Below, piece after piece: positions 1 to 6,045 of a stretch of 7,025 bases of DNA. The notes under the pieces were generated by a model. That model did not search any database. It saw only the letters and a list, made by a program, of their open reading frames with translations, and had not been told where the DNA came from. The first letter of the stretch is position 1, and each line of letters starts with the position of its first letter. Made by a program: the position numbers and the translations under genes. Source of the stretch: Brevibacterium picturae (lineage in GTDB: Bacteria; Actinomycetota; Actinomycetes; Actinomycetales; Brevibacteriaceae); NCBI RefSeq assembly GCF_030453725.1, contig NZ_JAKDJU010000156.1, forward strand, positions 1 through 7,025, in the 5' to 3' direction.

Positions 1-907
1 CGTCCTCGACCCTGTCCGAAAGCTCCTTGAGTGTTTCCGGGAACTTCGACCGGACATAGCACCGCACAGTGGCGGATTCCGTGATGATCGAGGGCCGTGT
101 CCCGCCGTTGGCAATGACGGCGTGCAGGCGGGAGATCGGCGGCATCTGCTGGCGGATCAGCCCGAGGCCCTGGTAGAAGAGGTTCGCGGCGTCGAGGGCA
201 TTGCGGCCCATGAACGGCTGCGCCGAGGCATGGGCGGCGACCCCGGAGTACGTGACGTTGAGCAGGCGCCTGCCCAACCACACCTGATCCGCGCAGTCGT
301 ACCCGTAGCCGTGGACCATGATGGCCGCGTCGATGCCGTCGAAGGCTCCGCCACGGGCCATGACCTCCTTGCCTGAGTGGCCCTCCTCTGCGGGAGTGCC
401 GAGCAGCACCACGGTGCCGGGAACGGCGCTCGGGTCCTGTTCGCAGAGGGCATGCAGGGCAAGGAATGCCCCAACCCCCGAGGCGGCGATGAGGTTGTGA
501 CCGCAGGCATGACCGATCTCCGGGAGAGCGTCGTATTCGGCGAGGATCGCGATCGTGCGCCCGCCGCCGGCTCCTGTGGTCGCACGTAGGGTCGTGTCGA
601 CTCCGAACAGTCCGGTCTCGACTTCGATTCCCCGTGAGCCCAGCACCGAGGCGATGGCCCGGACAGAATCATGTTCGGCGAATGCGGTCTCCGCCAGTGA
701 GTGGATCGTGTGCAGCAGTCCGTCGAGATCCGCCCTGGCCGCAGCGAGCCCGGCGGCGAGGACCGCGGTGCTCGACTCGGGTGCCCCGTTGAACTCGGAG
801 TTCCACTCGCCTGCCTGCTCGCTGCGGGCTTGAGTCTCGGCGGCGATCTGGCCGAGATAGCTCTCGTCTGGGACGGTCGGACGACTCAGGTCACGAATCT
901 CACTCAT
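1..907 (-). CDS. M20-family metallopeptidase / amidohydrolase, C-terminus cut off by the window edge
   Basis: The N-terminal 302 residues of a zinc-type hydrolase of the M20 amidohydrolase family, closest in motif style to the aminoacylase-1-like-2 (PM20D2) / AbgB group, which cleaves amide bonds of acylated amino acids or dipeptides. Visible motifs are AEYDALPEIGHACGHN (residues 123-138, carrying the Asp and His/Cys of the metal site), GTPAEEGHSGK (170-180, with the catalytic/metal Glu pair) and VHGYGYD (198-204, metal His). A dimerisation-domain-type segment, GVAAHASAQPFMGRNALDA, spans 222-240. The true substrate cannot be told from this. The ATG at 905-907 is the first start in frame and gives MSEIRDLSRP; no Shine-Dalgarno precedes it, but a -10-like element does, so the mRNA may be leaderless. 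It lies on the same strand as the his cluster but 97 bp beyond it, and probably forms its own unit. Family confidence is high; exact function is open. Confidence 0.9.
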   Translation of the reverse strand, partial: MSEIRDLSRPTVPDESYLGQIAAETQARSEQAGEWNSEFNGAPESSTAVLAAGLAAARADLDGLLHTIHSLAETAFAEHDSVRAIASVLGSRGIEVETGLFGVDTTLRATTGAGGGRTIAILAEYDALPEIGHACGHNLIAASGVGAFLALHALCEQDPSAVPGTVVLLGTPAEEGHSGKEVMARGGAFDGIDAAIMVHGYGYDCADQVWLGRRLLNVTYSGVAAHASAQPFMGRNALDAANLFYQGLGLIRQQMPPISRLHAVIANGGTRPSIITESATVRCYVRSKFPETLKELSDRVED

Positions 908-915
908 AGAGATCA

Positions 916-921
916 AGCATA
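916..921 (-). promoter_or_regulatory. Putative -10 element of a leaderless promoter for the M20 gene
   Basis: TATGCT on the minus strand matches TATAAT at four of six positions. It ends 8 nt before the ATG at 907, so a transcript starting the usual distance downstream would begin at or next to the start codon. The stretch just before the ATG has no purine-rich Shine-Dalgarno sequence, which fits leaderless translation, common in actinobacteria. No convincing -35 was found; the place where it would sit is occupied by an imperfect palindrome (932-947). Confidence 0.35.
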
Positions 922-931
922 GGAGAAATGA

Positions 932-947
932 GGCAAGTGCACATGCC
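932..947. promoter_or_regulatory. Imperfect 16-bp palindrome upstream of the M20 gene, possible operator
   Basis: GGCAAGTGCACATGCC has seven of eight symmetric base pairs complementary (only the A/A pair fails). It sits 25 bp upstream of the M20 start, overlapping the expected -35 position, which is where a repressor of the TetR, GntR or MarR type would bind. The remaining bases of the 908-1003 gap show only a weak ACACC/GGTGT stem (975-992) and no U-tract, so I see no clear terminator for the his cluster there. Confidence 0.3.
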
Positions 948-1003
948 CCTTCCCTCTATTCGGGATTCGGCCGGACACCTTGGGTTCGGTGTATCACAGG
1001 CGC

Positions 1004-1786
1004 TTAGGACTCGGCGAGCTGCAGAGCCAGCGAATCCACTCTCTCGACGATCGTCTCATCGGCGGCCAGCGCCTGTTGGAATCGTGTCATCTCGTCGGCG
1101 GGCACCTGAGAGCGCACCCCGAGCCTGATGCCGACCTCGGGTCCTTCGACGTGGACTCGGGCGCTGCCGGGGCGCAGGCTGATCTGAGCCAGCCAGGGGA
1201 AGTCCTCGGCGATTGTGACCAGCGCCTGCCCCACCTCGGCGTCGGCCCAGGCCGGTGTCCAGGGGTGCCCCTGGGCGAAGGCGAACATGGCGGGACGCCG
1301 GAGCAGGAAGGGCTGTGACGTGCCCGGGTCGAGGACGATGAGTTGGGATCCGGCTTCGACCGCGCCGAGCACGAGGCGCTCGGATTCGATCGGCACGGGG
1401 CGGGCTTCCTGATGCCATGCAGTCAGCGGAGGGATCGAGCAGAAGCCGGGGGTGCACTCACGGCCGTCCTCGCCCTGCAGCCGGACCATCGCCATGTCCG
1501 AGGCGTTGTCGACCATGTGCCCGTGCTCGCCGACCTCTTGTTCGGTTGCGACCGGAACGATCGGGGCATAGAGCCTCGCACCCGCCAACGCTCGAACGAC
1601 GCCGAGGTGGGCCTGGGGTTCCAGCGGTTCTCTGTTGACCCGACCGAGCGCTTCCAGCAGACCGGTGTCGGCGAGACCCGAGTCACCCGAGAACGGGTTG
1701 GGTTTGAGTTCCCGGCCTGCCCAGGACTGGCCGGCCGAGTCGGAACCATCTGCCGAGTCAGGCCGATCTGCCGAGTCGGATGTCAC
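1004..1786 (-). CDS. SseB-family protein (SseB N-terminal domain), 260 aa
   Basis: A cytoplasmic protein with the fold-type seen in SseB N-terminal-domain proteins. The core runs from about residue 52 to 175, including the segments ALAGARLYAPIVPV (67-80), MVRLQGEDGRECTPGF (100-115) and AGSQLIVLDPGT (145-156). The C-terminal part (about 180-260) resembles the SseB C-terminal region. In actinobacteria such genes often follow priA, but I know of no established biochemical role. The start is the GTG at 1784-1786: it lies 4 nt after the priA stop and has a GGAGG 8 nt upstream inside the priA 3' end. Longer reading frames would run into priA. Residues 1-50 are low-complexity and acidic, with a six-residue repeat (DSADxx), and are probably disordered. 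The close spacing implies co-transcription and translational coupling with priA. Confidence 0.85.
   Translation of the reverse strand: MTSDSADRPDSADGSDSAGQSWAGRELKPNPFSGDSGLADTGLLEALGRVNREPLEPQAHLGVVRALAGARLYAPIVPVATEQEVGEHGHMVDNASDMAMVRLQGEDGRECTPGFCSIPPLTAWHQEARPVPIESERLVLGAVEAGSQLIVLDPGTSQPFLLRRPAMFAFAQGHPWTPAWADAEVGQALVTIAEDFPWLAQISLRPGSARVHVEGPEVGIRLGVRSQVPADEMTRFQQALAADETIVERVDSLALQLAES
1724..1777 (-). repeat. Three tandem 18-bp units in the 5' end of the SseB gene
   Basis: Read on the minus strand, three 18-bp units each begin GACTCGGC (starting at 1777, 1759 and 1741). The first two share GACTCGGCAGAT and the third diverges after GACTCGGC. They encode DSADRP, DSADGS and DSAGQS. The 18-bp period keeps the frame, so gain or loss of units would change only the length of the acidic N-terminal tail. 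Confidence 0.8.
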
Positions 1787-1790
1787 TTCT

Positions 1791-2528
1791 TCAGCCTCCA
1801 GCAACCTCGAGAGCTTCTTCCAAGGTGAACTTTCCGGCGTACAGGGCCTTGCCCACGATCGCCGAGTCCACACCGAATGGCACGAGGTCGCGCAGATTCC
1901 TCAGGTCATCGAGGCTGGAGACTCCCCCCGATGCCACGATCGGCTTTTCGGTCTTCTCTGCCAGCGACTTCAGCAGTTCCACATTGGGCCCCTGCAGCGT
2001 GCCGTCCTTGCGGACGTCGGTGACGACATAGCGGGCACACCCTGCTTTCTCAAGAGTCTCGAGAACCTCATAGAGATCTCCCCCCTCCTGGGTCCAACCA
2101 CGGGCCGCGAGTGTGGTGCCACGGACGTCGAGTCCGATGGCGACCTGATCACCGAATCGGGAGATCATGTCGGCGGTCCATTCCGGGTTCTCCAAGGCCG
2201 CCGTGCCGATGTTCACTCGCTCTGCCCCAGTGTCGAGCGCACGCTCGAGGCTCTCGGTGTCGCGGATGCCTCCGGAGAGTTCGACCTTGATGCCGACGGC
2301 CTTGACGACCTGGTTGAGCAAGTCCGAGTTCGACCCGCGACCGAATGCGGCATCGAGGTCGACGAGGTGGATCCACTCCGCACCCCTGCTTTCGAAGTCA
2401 TGGGCCGCGTCGATGGGAGAACCGTAGTCGGTTTCGGTGCCGGCTTCGCCCTGGACGAGGCGGACGGCTTTGCCATCGGCGACGTCAACTGCGGGGAGGA
2501 GGACGAGCTTGCTGGGGGTTTGAGTCAT
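1791..2528 (-). CDS. priA: Phosphoribosyl isomerase A (PriA, HisA/TrpF bifunctional type)
   Basis: A 245-residue (beta-alpha)8-barrel enzyme. It isomerises ProFAR to PRFAR in histidine synthesis and, in actinobacteria, usually also phosphoribosyl-anthranilate in tryptophan synthesis. The N-terminal LLPAVDVADGKAVRL (10-24) carries the catalytic Asp15 and a substrate-binding Arg23; the second catalytic Asp171 lies in VVTDVRKDGT (168-177). Phosphate-binding motifs are SGG (85-87, and SGG again at 200-202) and IVGKALYAG (224-232). The ARGW segment (142-145) fits the Arg/Trp pair (R143, W145) used by PriA for phosphoribosyl-anthranilate; plain HisA would not be expected to have it. The ATG at 2526-2528 has AAAGG five nt upstream. 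An upstream in-frame ATG at 2804 would overlap hisH and is rejected. Only 4 nt separate the stop from the SseB GTG. No separate trpF is seen. Confidence 0.93.
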   Translation of the reverse strand: MTQTPSKLVLLPAVDVADGKAVRLVQGEAGTETDYGSPIDAAHDFESRGAEWIHLVDLDAAFGRGSNSDLLNQVVKAVGIKVELSGGIRDTESLERALDTGAERVNIGTAALENPEWTADMISRFGDQVAIGLDVRGTTLAARGWTQEGGDLYEVLETLEKAGCARYVVTDVRKDGTLQGPNVELLKSLAEKTEKPIVASGGVSSLDDLRNLRDLVPFGVDSAIVGKALYAGKFTLEEALEVAGG

Positions 2529-2613
2529 TGTGACCTTTCTCAAGAGGCTGTGGAGACTGTGGAGGCTGAGTTGGGCGAACCGGAGCAGATGAAACGAGAG
2601 CGTATCGGCAATG
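2529..2613. other. 85-bp hisH-priA spacer with a 9-bp tandem repeat and a possible weak internal promoter
   Basis: This is one of two large gaps within the his cluster, whose other junctions overlap or nearly touch. It contains CTGTGGAGA followed directly by CTGTGGAGG (2548-2565). On the minus strand TACGCT (2604-2599) could act as a -10 element, with CAGACA 18 nt further upstream inside hisH; the same CAGAC(A/C)-18-nt layout occurs upstream of hisC. No terminator-like hairpin with a U-run is visible, so priA is probably still read through from hisH. Confidence 0.3.
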
Positions 2614-3243
2614 TTAGTGGCGTGTCTGGCCTGCCCGGGAGAAGGAACCGACCCAGTTGCGCAGCAGGCGCGCACCCGCTTCGGCTGACTTCTCCGGGTG
2701 GAACTGGGCTGCCCAGGTGGTGCCGTCTTCGACGGCCGCGATGAAGCTGGCGCCGTGGGAGGCCGTGGTCGCCACGGTGTTCGACGGTGCTTCGTTTGCC
2801 GCATAGGAGTGCACGAAGTAGAAGCGTTCGTCGGCGATGCCGGCGAACATCTGTGAGGTCTTCGGGGCGCTGACCTGCGACCATCCCATATGCGGAACGA
2901 CCGGAGCCTCGAGCGCTGTCACCGCGCCGGGCCAGAGCCCGATCCCCTCCGTCTTCTCCCCGTGTTCTTCTCCACGGGCGAAGAAGACCTGCAGTCCGAC
3001 GCAGATGCCCAACAGAGGTCGCTGGCTGTCGTGCCATGAACGGATGAGTTCGTCTCCGCCGACTCTTATCAGTCCGGTCATCACGGCCGAATAGGCGCCG
3101 ACGCCGGGGACGAGCAGACCGTCTGCGGCATCGATGACGTCACGATCGGCCGTCAGCACGACCTCGGCACCGGCGGCGGCAACCGCTCGCACGGCCGACC
3201 GGACGTTTCCTGCCCCGTAGTCGAGGACCGCAACCGTGCTCAT
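2614..3243 (-). CDS. hisH: Imidazole glycerol phosphate synthase, glutamine amidotransferase subunit HisH
   Basis: A 209-residue class I glutaminase. It releases ammonia from glutamine and passes it to HisF, which makes IGP and AICAR from PRFAR. The catalytic triad is visible: Cys81 in LLGICVGLQ (77-85), and His182 and Glu184 in AAQFHPEKS (178-186). The start of the fold is VAVLDYGAGN (4-13) and the oxyanion-hole strand is PGVGAY (46-51). PHMGW (117-121) is the typical HisH segment facing the synthase. Length is normal. The ATG at 3241-3243 overlaps the stop of the membrane-protein gene by 4 nt (ATGA), with a GGGGG run about 8 nt upstream; the longer start at 3282 is not needed. Its partner hisF is not in the window, so must lie elsewhere. 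Confidence 0.95.
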   Translation of the reverse strand: MSTVAVLDYGAGNVRSAVRAVAAAGAEVVLTADRDVIDAADGLLVPGVGAYSAVMTGLIRVGGDELIRSWHDSQRPLLGICVGLQVFFARGEEHGEKTEGIGLWPGAVTALEAPVVPHMGWSQVSAPKTSQMFAGIADERFYFVHSYAANEAPSNTVATTASHGASFIAAVEDGTTWAAQFHPEKSAEAGARLLRNWVGSFSRAGQTRH

Positions 3244-3842
3244 TGCGTTGCCCCCTTGGCCAGGACGTTGTAGATCCTCCACAGTGAGAAGCCGAGGACG
3301 ATCGCGCCGAAGACAGCCACCACCCAGGCCACGGCGTTCCCACCCAGCCCGATGGTGATGCCGAAAGCGGTGATGAGTCCCGCGAGTACCGCAACGACGA
3401 TCCAGAGCAGCGCCGTCCGTGCAACTGCCGCCCGTCCCGGGGACATCGTGGCGGCGCTGGCCTGCAGTTTCGTCATCGAGGAAGTGGCGATGCTGCCCTC
3501 GACATCGTCGGCGGACACGACTTCGAGCAGGAGCTGCTCAAGGACATCCGGCAGGTTCTTCAGCGCCAGGCCGGCCGGTACATCCGATTCGCGTGCACCG
3601 TGCCGGAAATGACCGGCGTCGATCTGCTCCTCGCTGCGCACGAGGAGGAGGACCTCGTGCTTACCGGAGAGCTTGGAGATCGCCGCAGCCGCCTCGTTGC
3701 CCGCCTGGACATCTGTGTCGGCCAGGACGATTCCGGTGAAGTCTCCGATCGGGACAATGGTTCCCCTGATGTTCGACAGCACGCAGGCAGCAGCCAGCTG
3801 CTCGGCGACCCCGAAAGGAGTCACAATGACGGTGGTGCTCAC
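3240..3842 (-). CDS. Two-helix membrane protein of unknown function inside the his operon
   Basis: I do not recognise the family. The 200 residues fall into a soluble N-terminal part (about 1-140) with alternating hydrophobic strands and helices, such as VLLLVRS (64-70). Two transmembrane helices follow at about 143-167 (LLWIVVAVLAGLITAF) and 170-188 (AVAWVVAVFGAIVLGF), then a short tail ending ALKGATQ-like (LAKGATQ). No signal peptide is seen. The helix count suggests both termini are in the cytosol. The GTG start at 3840-3842 overlaps the hisB stop by 4 nt (GTGA), with GGGAG shortly upstream, and its own TGA overlaps the hisH ATG by 4 nt. It is therefore locked into the his operon by translational coupling on both sides. 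A role in membrane attachment, histidine transport or sensing is speculation. Coding status is supported by the overlaps and by codon use like that of its neighbours. Confidence 0.85.
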   Translation of the reverse strand: MSTTVIVTPFGVAEQLAAACVLSNIRGTIVPIGDFTGIVLADTDVQAGNEAAAAISKLSGKHEVLLLVRSEEQIDAGHFRHGARESDVPAGLALKNLPDVLEQLLLEVVSADDVEGSIATSSMTKLQASAATMSPGRAAVARTALLWIVVAVLAGLITAFGITIGLGGNAVAWVVAVFGAIVLGFSLWRIYNVLAKGATQ

Positions 3843-4435
3843 AGGACTCCCTTCGTGCTGGGCACAGATTGATTGCGGGCATCCGGCTCGACGGCCTCGC
3901 GCAGAGCGCGGGCGAAGGCTTTGAACTCAGCTTCTGCAATGTGGTGCGGGTCCCGGCCGCGCAGCAGGTCGAGGTGCACCGTGAGGCCGGCGTGGAACGC
4001 AATCGATTCGAGAGAGTGCGAGGTCATCGACCCGGTGAAGTGACCGCCGATGAGGTGGTACTGCTGTCCCTCAGGCTCTCCTTCGTGCACGAAGTACGGG
4101 CGACCGGCCACGTCGACGACGCAGCGGGCCAGCGCCTCGTCCAGTGGGACGGCAGCCAGCCCGTAGCGGCGAATCCCGGTTTTGTCCCCCAGCGCCTCGC
4201 CCAGCGCCTGGCCGAGAACGATGGAGGTGTCCTCCACCGTGTGGTGGACGTCGATATGGGTATCGCCTTCGGCCTGGATGCTCATGTCGATGAGCGAATG
4301 CTTCGACACCGCCGTGAGCATGTGGTCGAAGAAGGGAACACTGGTGGAGATGTCCGACCGGCCGGTCCCGTCGAGGTCGATGGATACGGTGACCGAAGAT
4401 TCCGAGGTCGAGCGGGAGCGTTGAGCCTGCCTCAT
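3839..4435 (-). CDS. hisB: Imidazoleglycerol-phosphate dehydratase HisB (monofunctional)
   Basis: A 198-residue dehydratase converting imidazole glycerol phosphate to imidazole acetol phosphate. The two duplicated metal-binding HHxxE motifs are present: HHTVED (64-69) and HHIAEAE (164-170). The first half-domain signature is FFDHML (35-40). GGHFTGSM (130-137) and the C-terminal PSTKG (192-196) are also family hallmarks. There is no fused histidinol-phosphatase domain as in enterobacterial HisB, so the phosphatase must be a separate protein elsewhere. The ATG at 4433-4435 has AAAGG six nt upstream. The extended frame to 4696 would overlap hisC and is rejected. The stop overlaps the GTG of the following membrane-protein gene. 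Confidence 0.95.
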   Translation of the reverse strand: MRQAQRSRSTSESSVTVSIDLDGTGRSDISTSVPFFDHMLTAVSKHSLIDMSIQAEGDTHIDVHHTVEDTSIVLGQALGEALGDKTGIRRYGLAAVPLDEALARCVVDVAGRPYFVHEGEPEGQQYHLIGGHFTGSMTSHSLESIAFHAGLTVHLDLLRGRDPHHIAEAEFKAFARALREAVEPDARNQSVPSTKGVL

Positions 4436-4469
4436 GACTGGCCTTTCGTAGGTAGGTGGGGTGCCGCTT

Positions 4470-4485
4470 GAGGACCATTGTCCTC
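4470..4485 (-). other. Perfect 6-bp stem-loop in the hisC-hisB spacer
   Basis: On the transcribed (minus) strand GAGGAC-AATG-GTCCTC forms a perfect 6-bp stem with a tetraloop, 34 nt upstream of the hisB ATG in the 101-bp gap 4436-4536. No run of U follows, so it is not a standard terminator. It could be an mRNA processing or stability element that sets hisB levels relative to hisC, or chance. I see no leader peptide rich in His codons nearby, so a classical his attenuator is not indicated. Confidence 0.4.
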
Positions 4486-4536
4486 TGTGCCGAACGATGT
4501 GCAGCATCTGGGTGTGGACATCACAGTGGTGTCGTC

Positions 4537-5670
4537 TCAGTGCGACGGCTGCAGAATGCCGGAATCCTCTGCCATGATCTCGTCGACAGCTGTGAGGAAT
4601 GCCGTGGTCTCCTCTTCCGTGCCGGCGTTGACCCGGGCGTGATGGCTGATGCCGATGTCGCGGATCAGTATTCCGCGATCGAGCAGCTTCTGCCACAGTT
4701 CCTGCGGTGAGGCGATGTTGCCGAAGAGGACGAAGTTCGAATCGCTGGGGTAGACGGTGAATCCAACCTTGCTCAGGTGGTCCGAGATTCGGTCCCGGGA
4801 GTCGATGAGTCTGTCGACGTTCTCCAGGAGGACATCAGAGTGTTCAAGGGCGGCGCAGGCGAGCACCTGAGTGATCTCCGACAGGTGGTACGGCAGGCGC
4901 ACCAGTCGCAGAACATCGATGAGCTCCGGTGCGGCAATGGCGTAGCCCAGGCGCAGGCCCGCGCAGGCGAATGCCTTGCTCATCGTCCGCGACACGACCA
5001 ACCGGGGGCGGTCGGCCACAAGCGTCATCGCCGAGGGCTGCGCGGGTCTGGAGAACTCGGCATAGGCCTCGTCGACGATGACGATGCCGGAGCAGTTGTC
5101 ATATGCGGCTTCGATGACGTCGAGACCGATCGATGTGCCTGTGGGATTGTTCGGTGTGCACAGGAAGACGATGTCGGGATCCGCCTCGGCCACCTCGGCG
5201 GCGACGGATTCTGCATCAAGGGTGAAGTCGTCCTTGCGCGCAGAGGCCTGCCACGTCGCGCCGGTGCCGGTGGTGATCAGCGGGTGCATGGAGTAGCTGG
5301 GAGTGAATCCGAGGACCGTGCGGCCCGGTCCGCCGAATGCCTGCACGATATGGGAGAGGACCTCGTTCGATCCGTTCGCCGCCCAGATCATCTCAGAGCT
5401 GAGACCGACGGACTGTCCGGCCCGGTCATTGACTCCCTGCAGGTAGGTGACCAGGTGTTCGCGCAGTTCCTCGAACTCACGATCGGGGTACCGATTGAGT
5501 CCGGCGAAGTGTCCATCGACGGCTGACCGCATGCTGTCGACGACCACATCCGGAATCGGGTAGGCGTTCTCATTGACGTTCAGCTGCACCGGCACATCGA
5601 GGTGCGGAGCGCCATAGGGCTTGAGGCCGACTAGATCCGAACGCACTGGCAAAGGCTCGTTATTTCCCAC
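4537..5670 (-). CDS. hisC: Histidinol-phosphate aminotransferase HisC (PLP-dependent)
   Basis: A 377-residue class I/II (fold type I) aminotransferase converting imidazole acetol phosphate plus glutamate to histidinol phosphate. The PLP Schiff-base lysine is Lys232 in SRTMSKAFACAGLRLGY (227-243), with phosphate-binding Arg240 nearby. Other hallmarks are LNVNENAYPIP (30-40), AANGSNEVL (97-105), TPNNPTGT (172-179), VDEAYAEF (199-206) and the substrate-carboxylate Arg346 in HARVNAGTEEE (344-354). The GTG at 5668-5670 is chosen as the first in-frame start; it has no Shine-Dalgarno, but a -10-like TAGACT ends 6 nt before it, fitting a leaderless message. Nine nt separate it from the LysM-gene stop. 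In mycobacteria and streptomycetes hisD directly precedes hisC; here it does not. Some actinobacterial HisC proteins also act on phenylpyruvate, which cannot be decided here. Confidence 0.95.
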   Translation of the reverse strand: MGNNEPLPVRSDLVGLKPYGAPHLDVPVQLNVNENAYPIPDVVVDSMRSAVDGHFAGLNRYPDREFEELREHLVTYLQGVNDRAGQSVGLSSEMIWAANGSNEVLSHIVQAFGGPGRTVLGFTPSYSMHPLITTGTGATWQASARKDDFTLDAESVAAEVAEADPDIVFLCTPNNPTGTSIGLDVIEAAYDNCSGIVIVDEAYAEFSRPAQPSAMTLVADRPRLVVSRTMSKAFACAGLRLGYAIAAPELIDVLRLVRLPYHLSEITQVLACAALEHSDVLLENVDRLIDSRDRISDHLSKVGFTVYPSDSNFVLFGNIASPQELWQKLLDRGILIRDIGISHHARVNAGTEEETTAFLTAVDEIMAEDSGILQPSH

Positions 5671-5676
5671 CGCATC

Positions 5677-5706
5677 AGTCTAGCGTCGGGGCACATCCAA
5701 GGTCTG
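5677..5706 (-). promoter_or_regulatory. Putative leaderless promoter of hisC
   Basis: On the minus strand CAGACC (5706-5701, shares GAC with TTGACA) and TAGACT (5682-5677, fits TAnnnT) are 18 bp apart. TAGACT is 6 nt from the hisC GTG, so transcription would begin at about the first base of the start codon. The first three bases of TAGACT are the TAG stop codon of the LysM gene. The absence of a ribosome binding site before hisC supports the leaderless reading. Confidence 0.45.
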
Positions 5707-6012
5707 CCCCGGGTGCACCACAGGCGAGGACAGATGGTTGATGTCGACGATGTCGGCCACGACATCGCGGGTGTCACGGTCGAGCCCGAGGCTCGCGGCA
5801 ACGGTCCACAGAGACTCCCCGTCACCGACGACGACTGCTTCGGCGTCGATGCCGATGTTCTCTGTCTCCGCTCCGGCTGCCGCCGAAAACGACTGTGTGG
5901 CAAGGAAGAATGCTCCGCCGACGATGACGAAAGCGCACACAATGGTCCGAAGCAGACGCATCGCCTGGCGTCCGCGTGTGGTGAAACGCAGTTCCTGGAT
6001 CTGTGCAGACAT
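5680..6012 (-). CDS. Membrane-anchored LysM protein, probable SOS-induced division inhibitor (YneA/DivS/Rv2719c type)
   Basis: A 110-residue protein with an N-terminal cytosolic stretch, one transmembrane helix at about 20-38 (LLRTIVCAFVIVGGAFFLAT), a short linker and an extracellular LysM domain at about 60-108 (VVVGDGESLWTVAASLGL to HPGQTLDVP), which binds peptidoglycan glycan chains. This is the layout of Bacillus YneA (about the same length), which delays septation after DNA damage; Rv2719c of mycobacteria and DivS of corynebacteria occupy the same divergent position next to lexA. Family and position are seen; the division-inhibitor role is inferred. The ATG at 6010-6012 has a strong AAGAGAAGAGG seven nt upstream. 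A promoter (6046-6074) containing an SOS box lies upstream. The stop is 9 nt before hisC. Confidence 0.85.
   Translation of the reverse strand: MSAQIQELRFTTRGRQAMRLLRTIVCAFVIVGGAFFLATQSFSAAAGAETENIGIDAEAVVVGDGESLWTVAASLGLDRDTRDVVADIVDINHLSSPVVHPGQTLDVPRR
5687..5711. repeat. 7-bp perfect inverted repeat spanning the LysM 3' end and the hisC promoter
   Basis: CGGGGCA (5687-5693) and TGCCCCG (5705-5711) are perfect inverted copies separated by 11 bp. In minus-strand RNA this gives a GC-rich stem close to the end of the LysM reading frame, 16 nt before the hisC GTG. In DNA it brackets the proposed -35 element. No U-tract follows. It could be an operator or a U-less terminator, but it lies in coding sequence and may be chance. 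Confidence 0.35.
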
Positions 6013-6045
6013 CGCTTTACCTCTTCTCTTCGTACGATTCCACCC

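Noticed and set aside
157..672. Open frame of 171 codons on the minus strand inside the M20 gene
   Set aside because: Out of frame with the clear M20 motifs; its translation is low-complexity, rich in Ser, Arg and Pro as expected for a shadow frame in GC-rich DNA.
791..805. GAACTCGGAGTTC as an SOS box inside the M20 gene
   Set aside because: The spacer is 5 bp, not the 4 bp of LexA operators, and it is within coding sequence.
780..815. Possible frameshift near the N-terminus of the M20 gene
   Set aside because: A first reading seemed to lose the frame, but rereading the bases at 801-820 showed a continuous frame from the ATG at 907 through the M20 motifs.
975..992. Terminator of the his cluster
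   Set aside because: Only a 5-bp stem with an 8-nt loop and no U-tract; too weak to call.
1635..2744. Plus-strand open frame of 369 codons opposite priA and the SseB gene
   Set aside because: Antisense to two well-supported genes and without a recognisable motif; long antisense frames are common in high-GC DNA.
4777..5526. Plus-strand open frame of 249 codons opposite hisC
   Set aside because: Antisense to hisC, whose full set of catalytic motifs is intact; no ribosome binding site or family signature.
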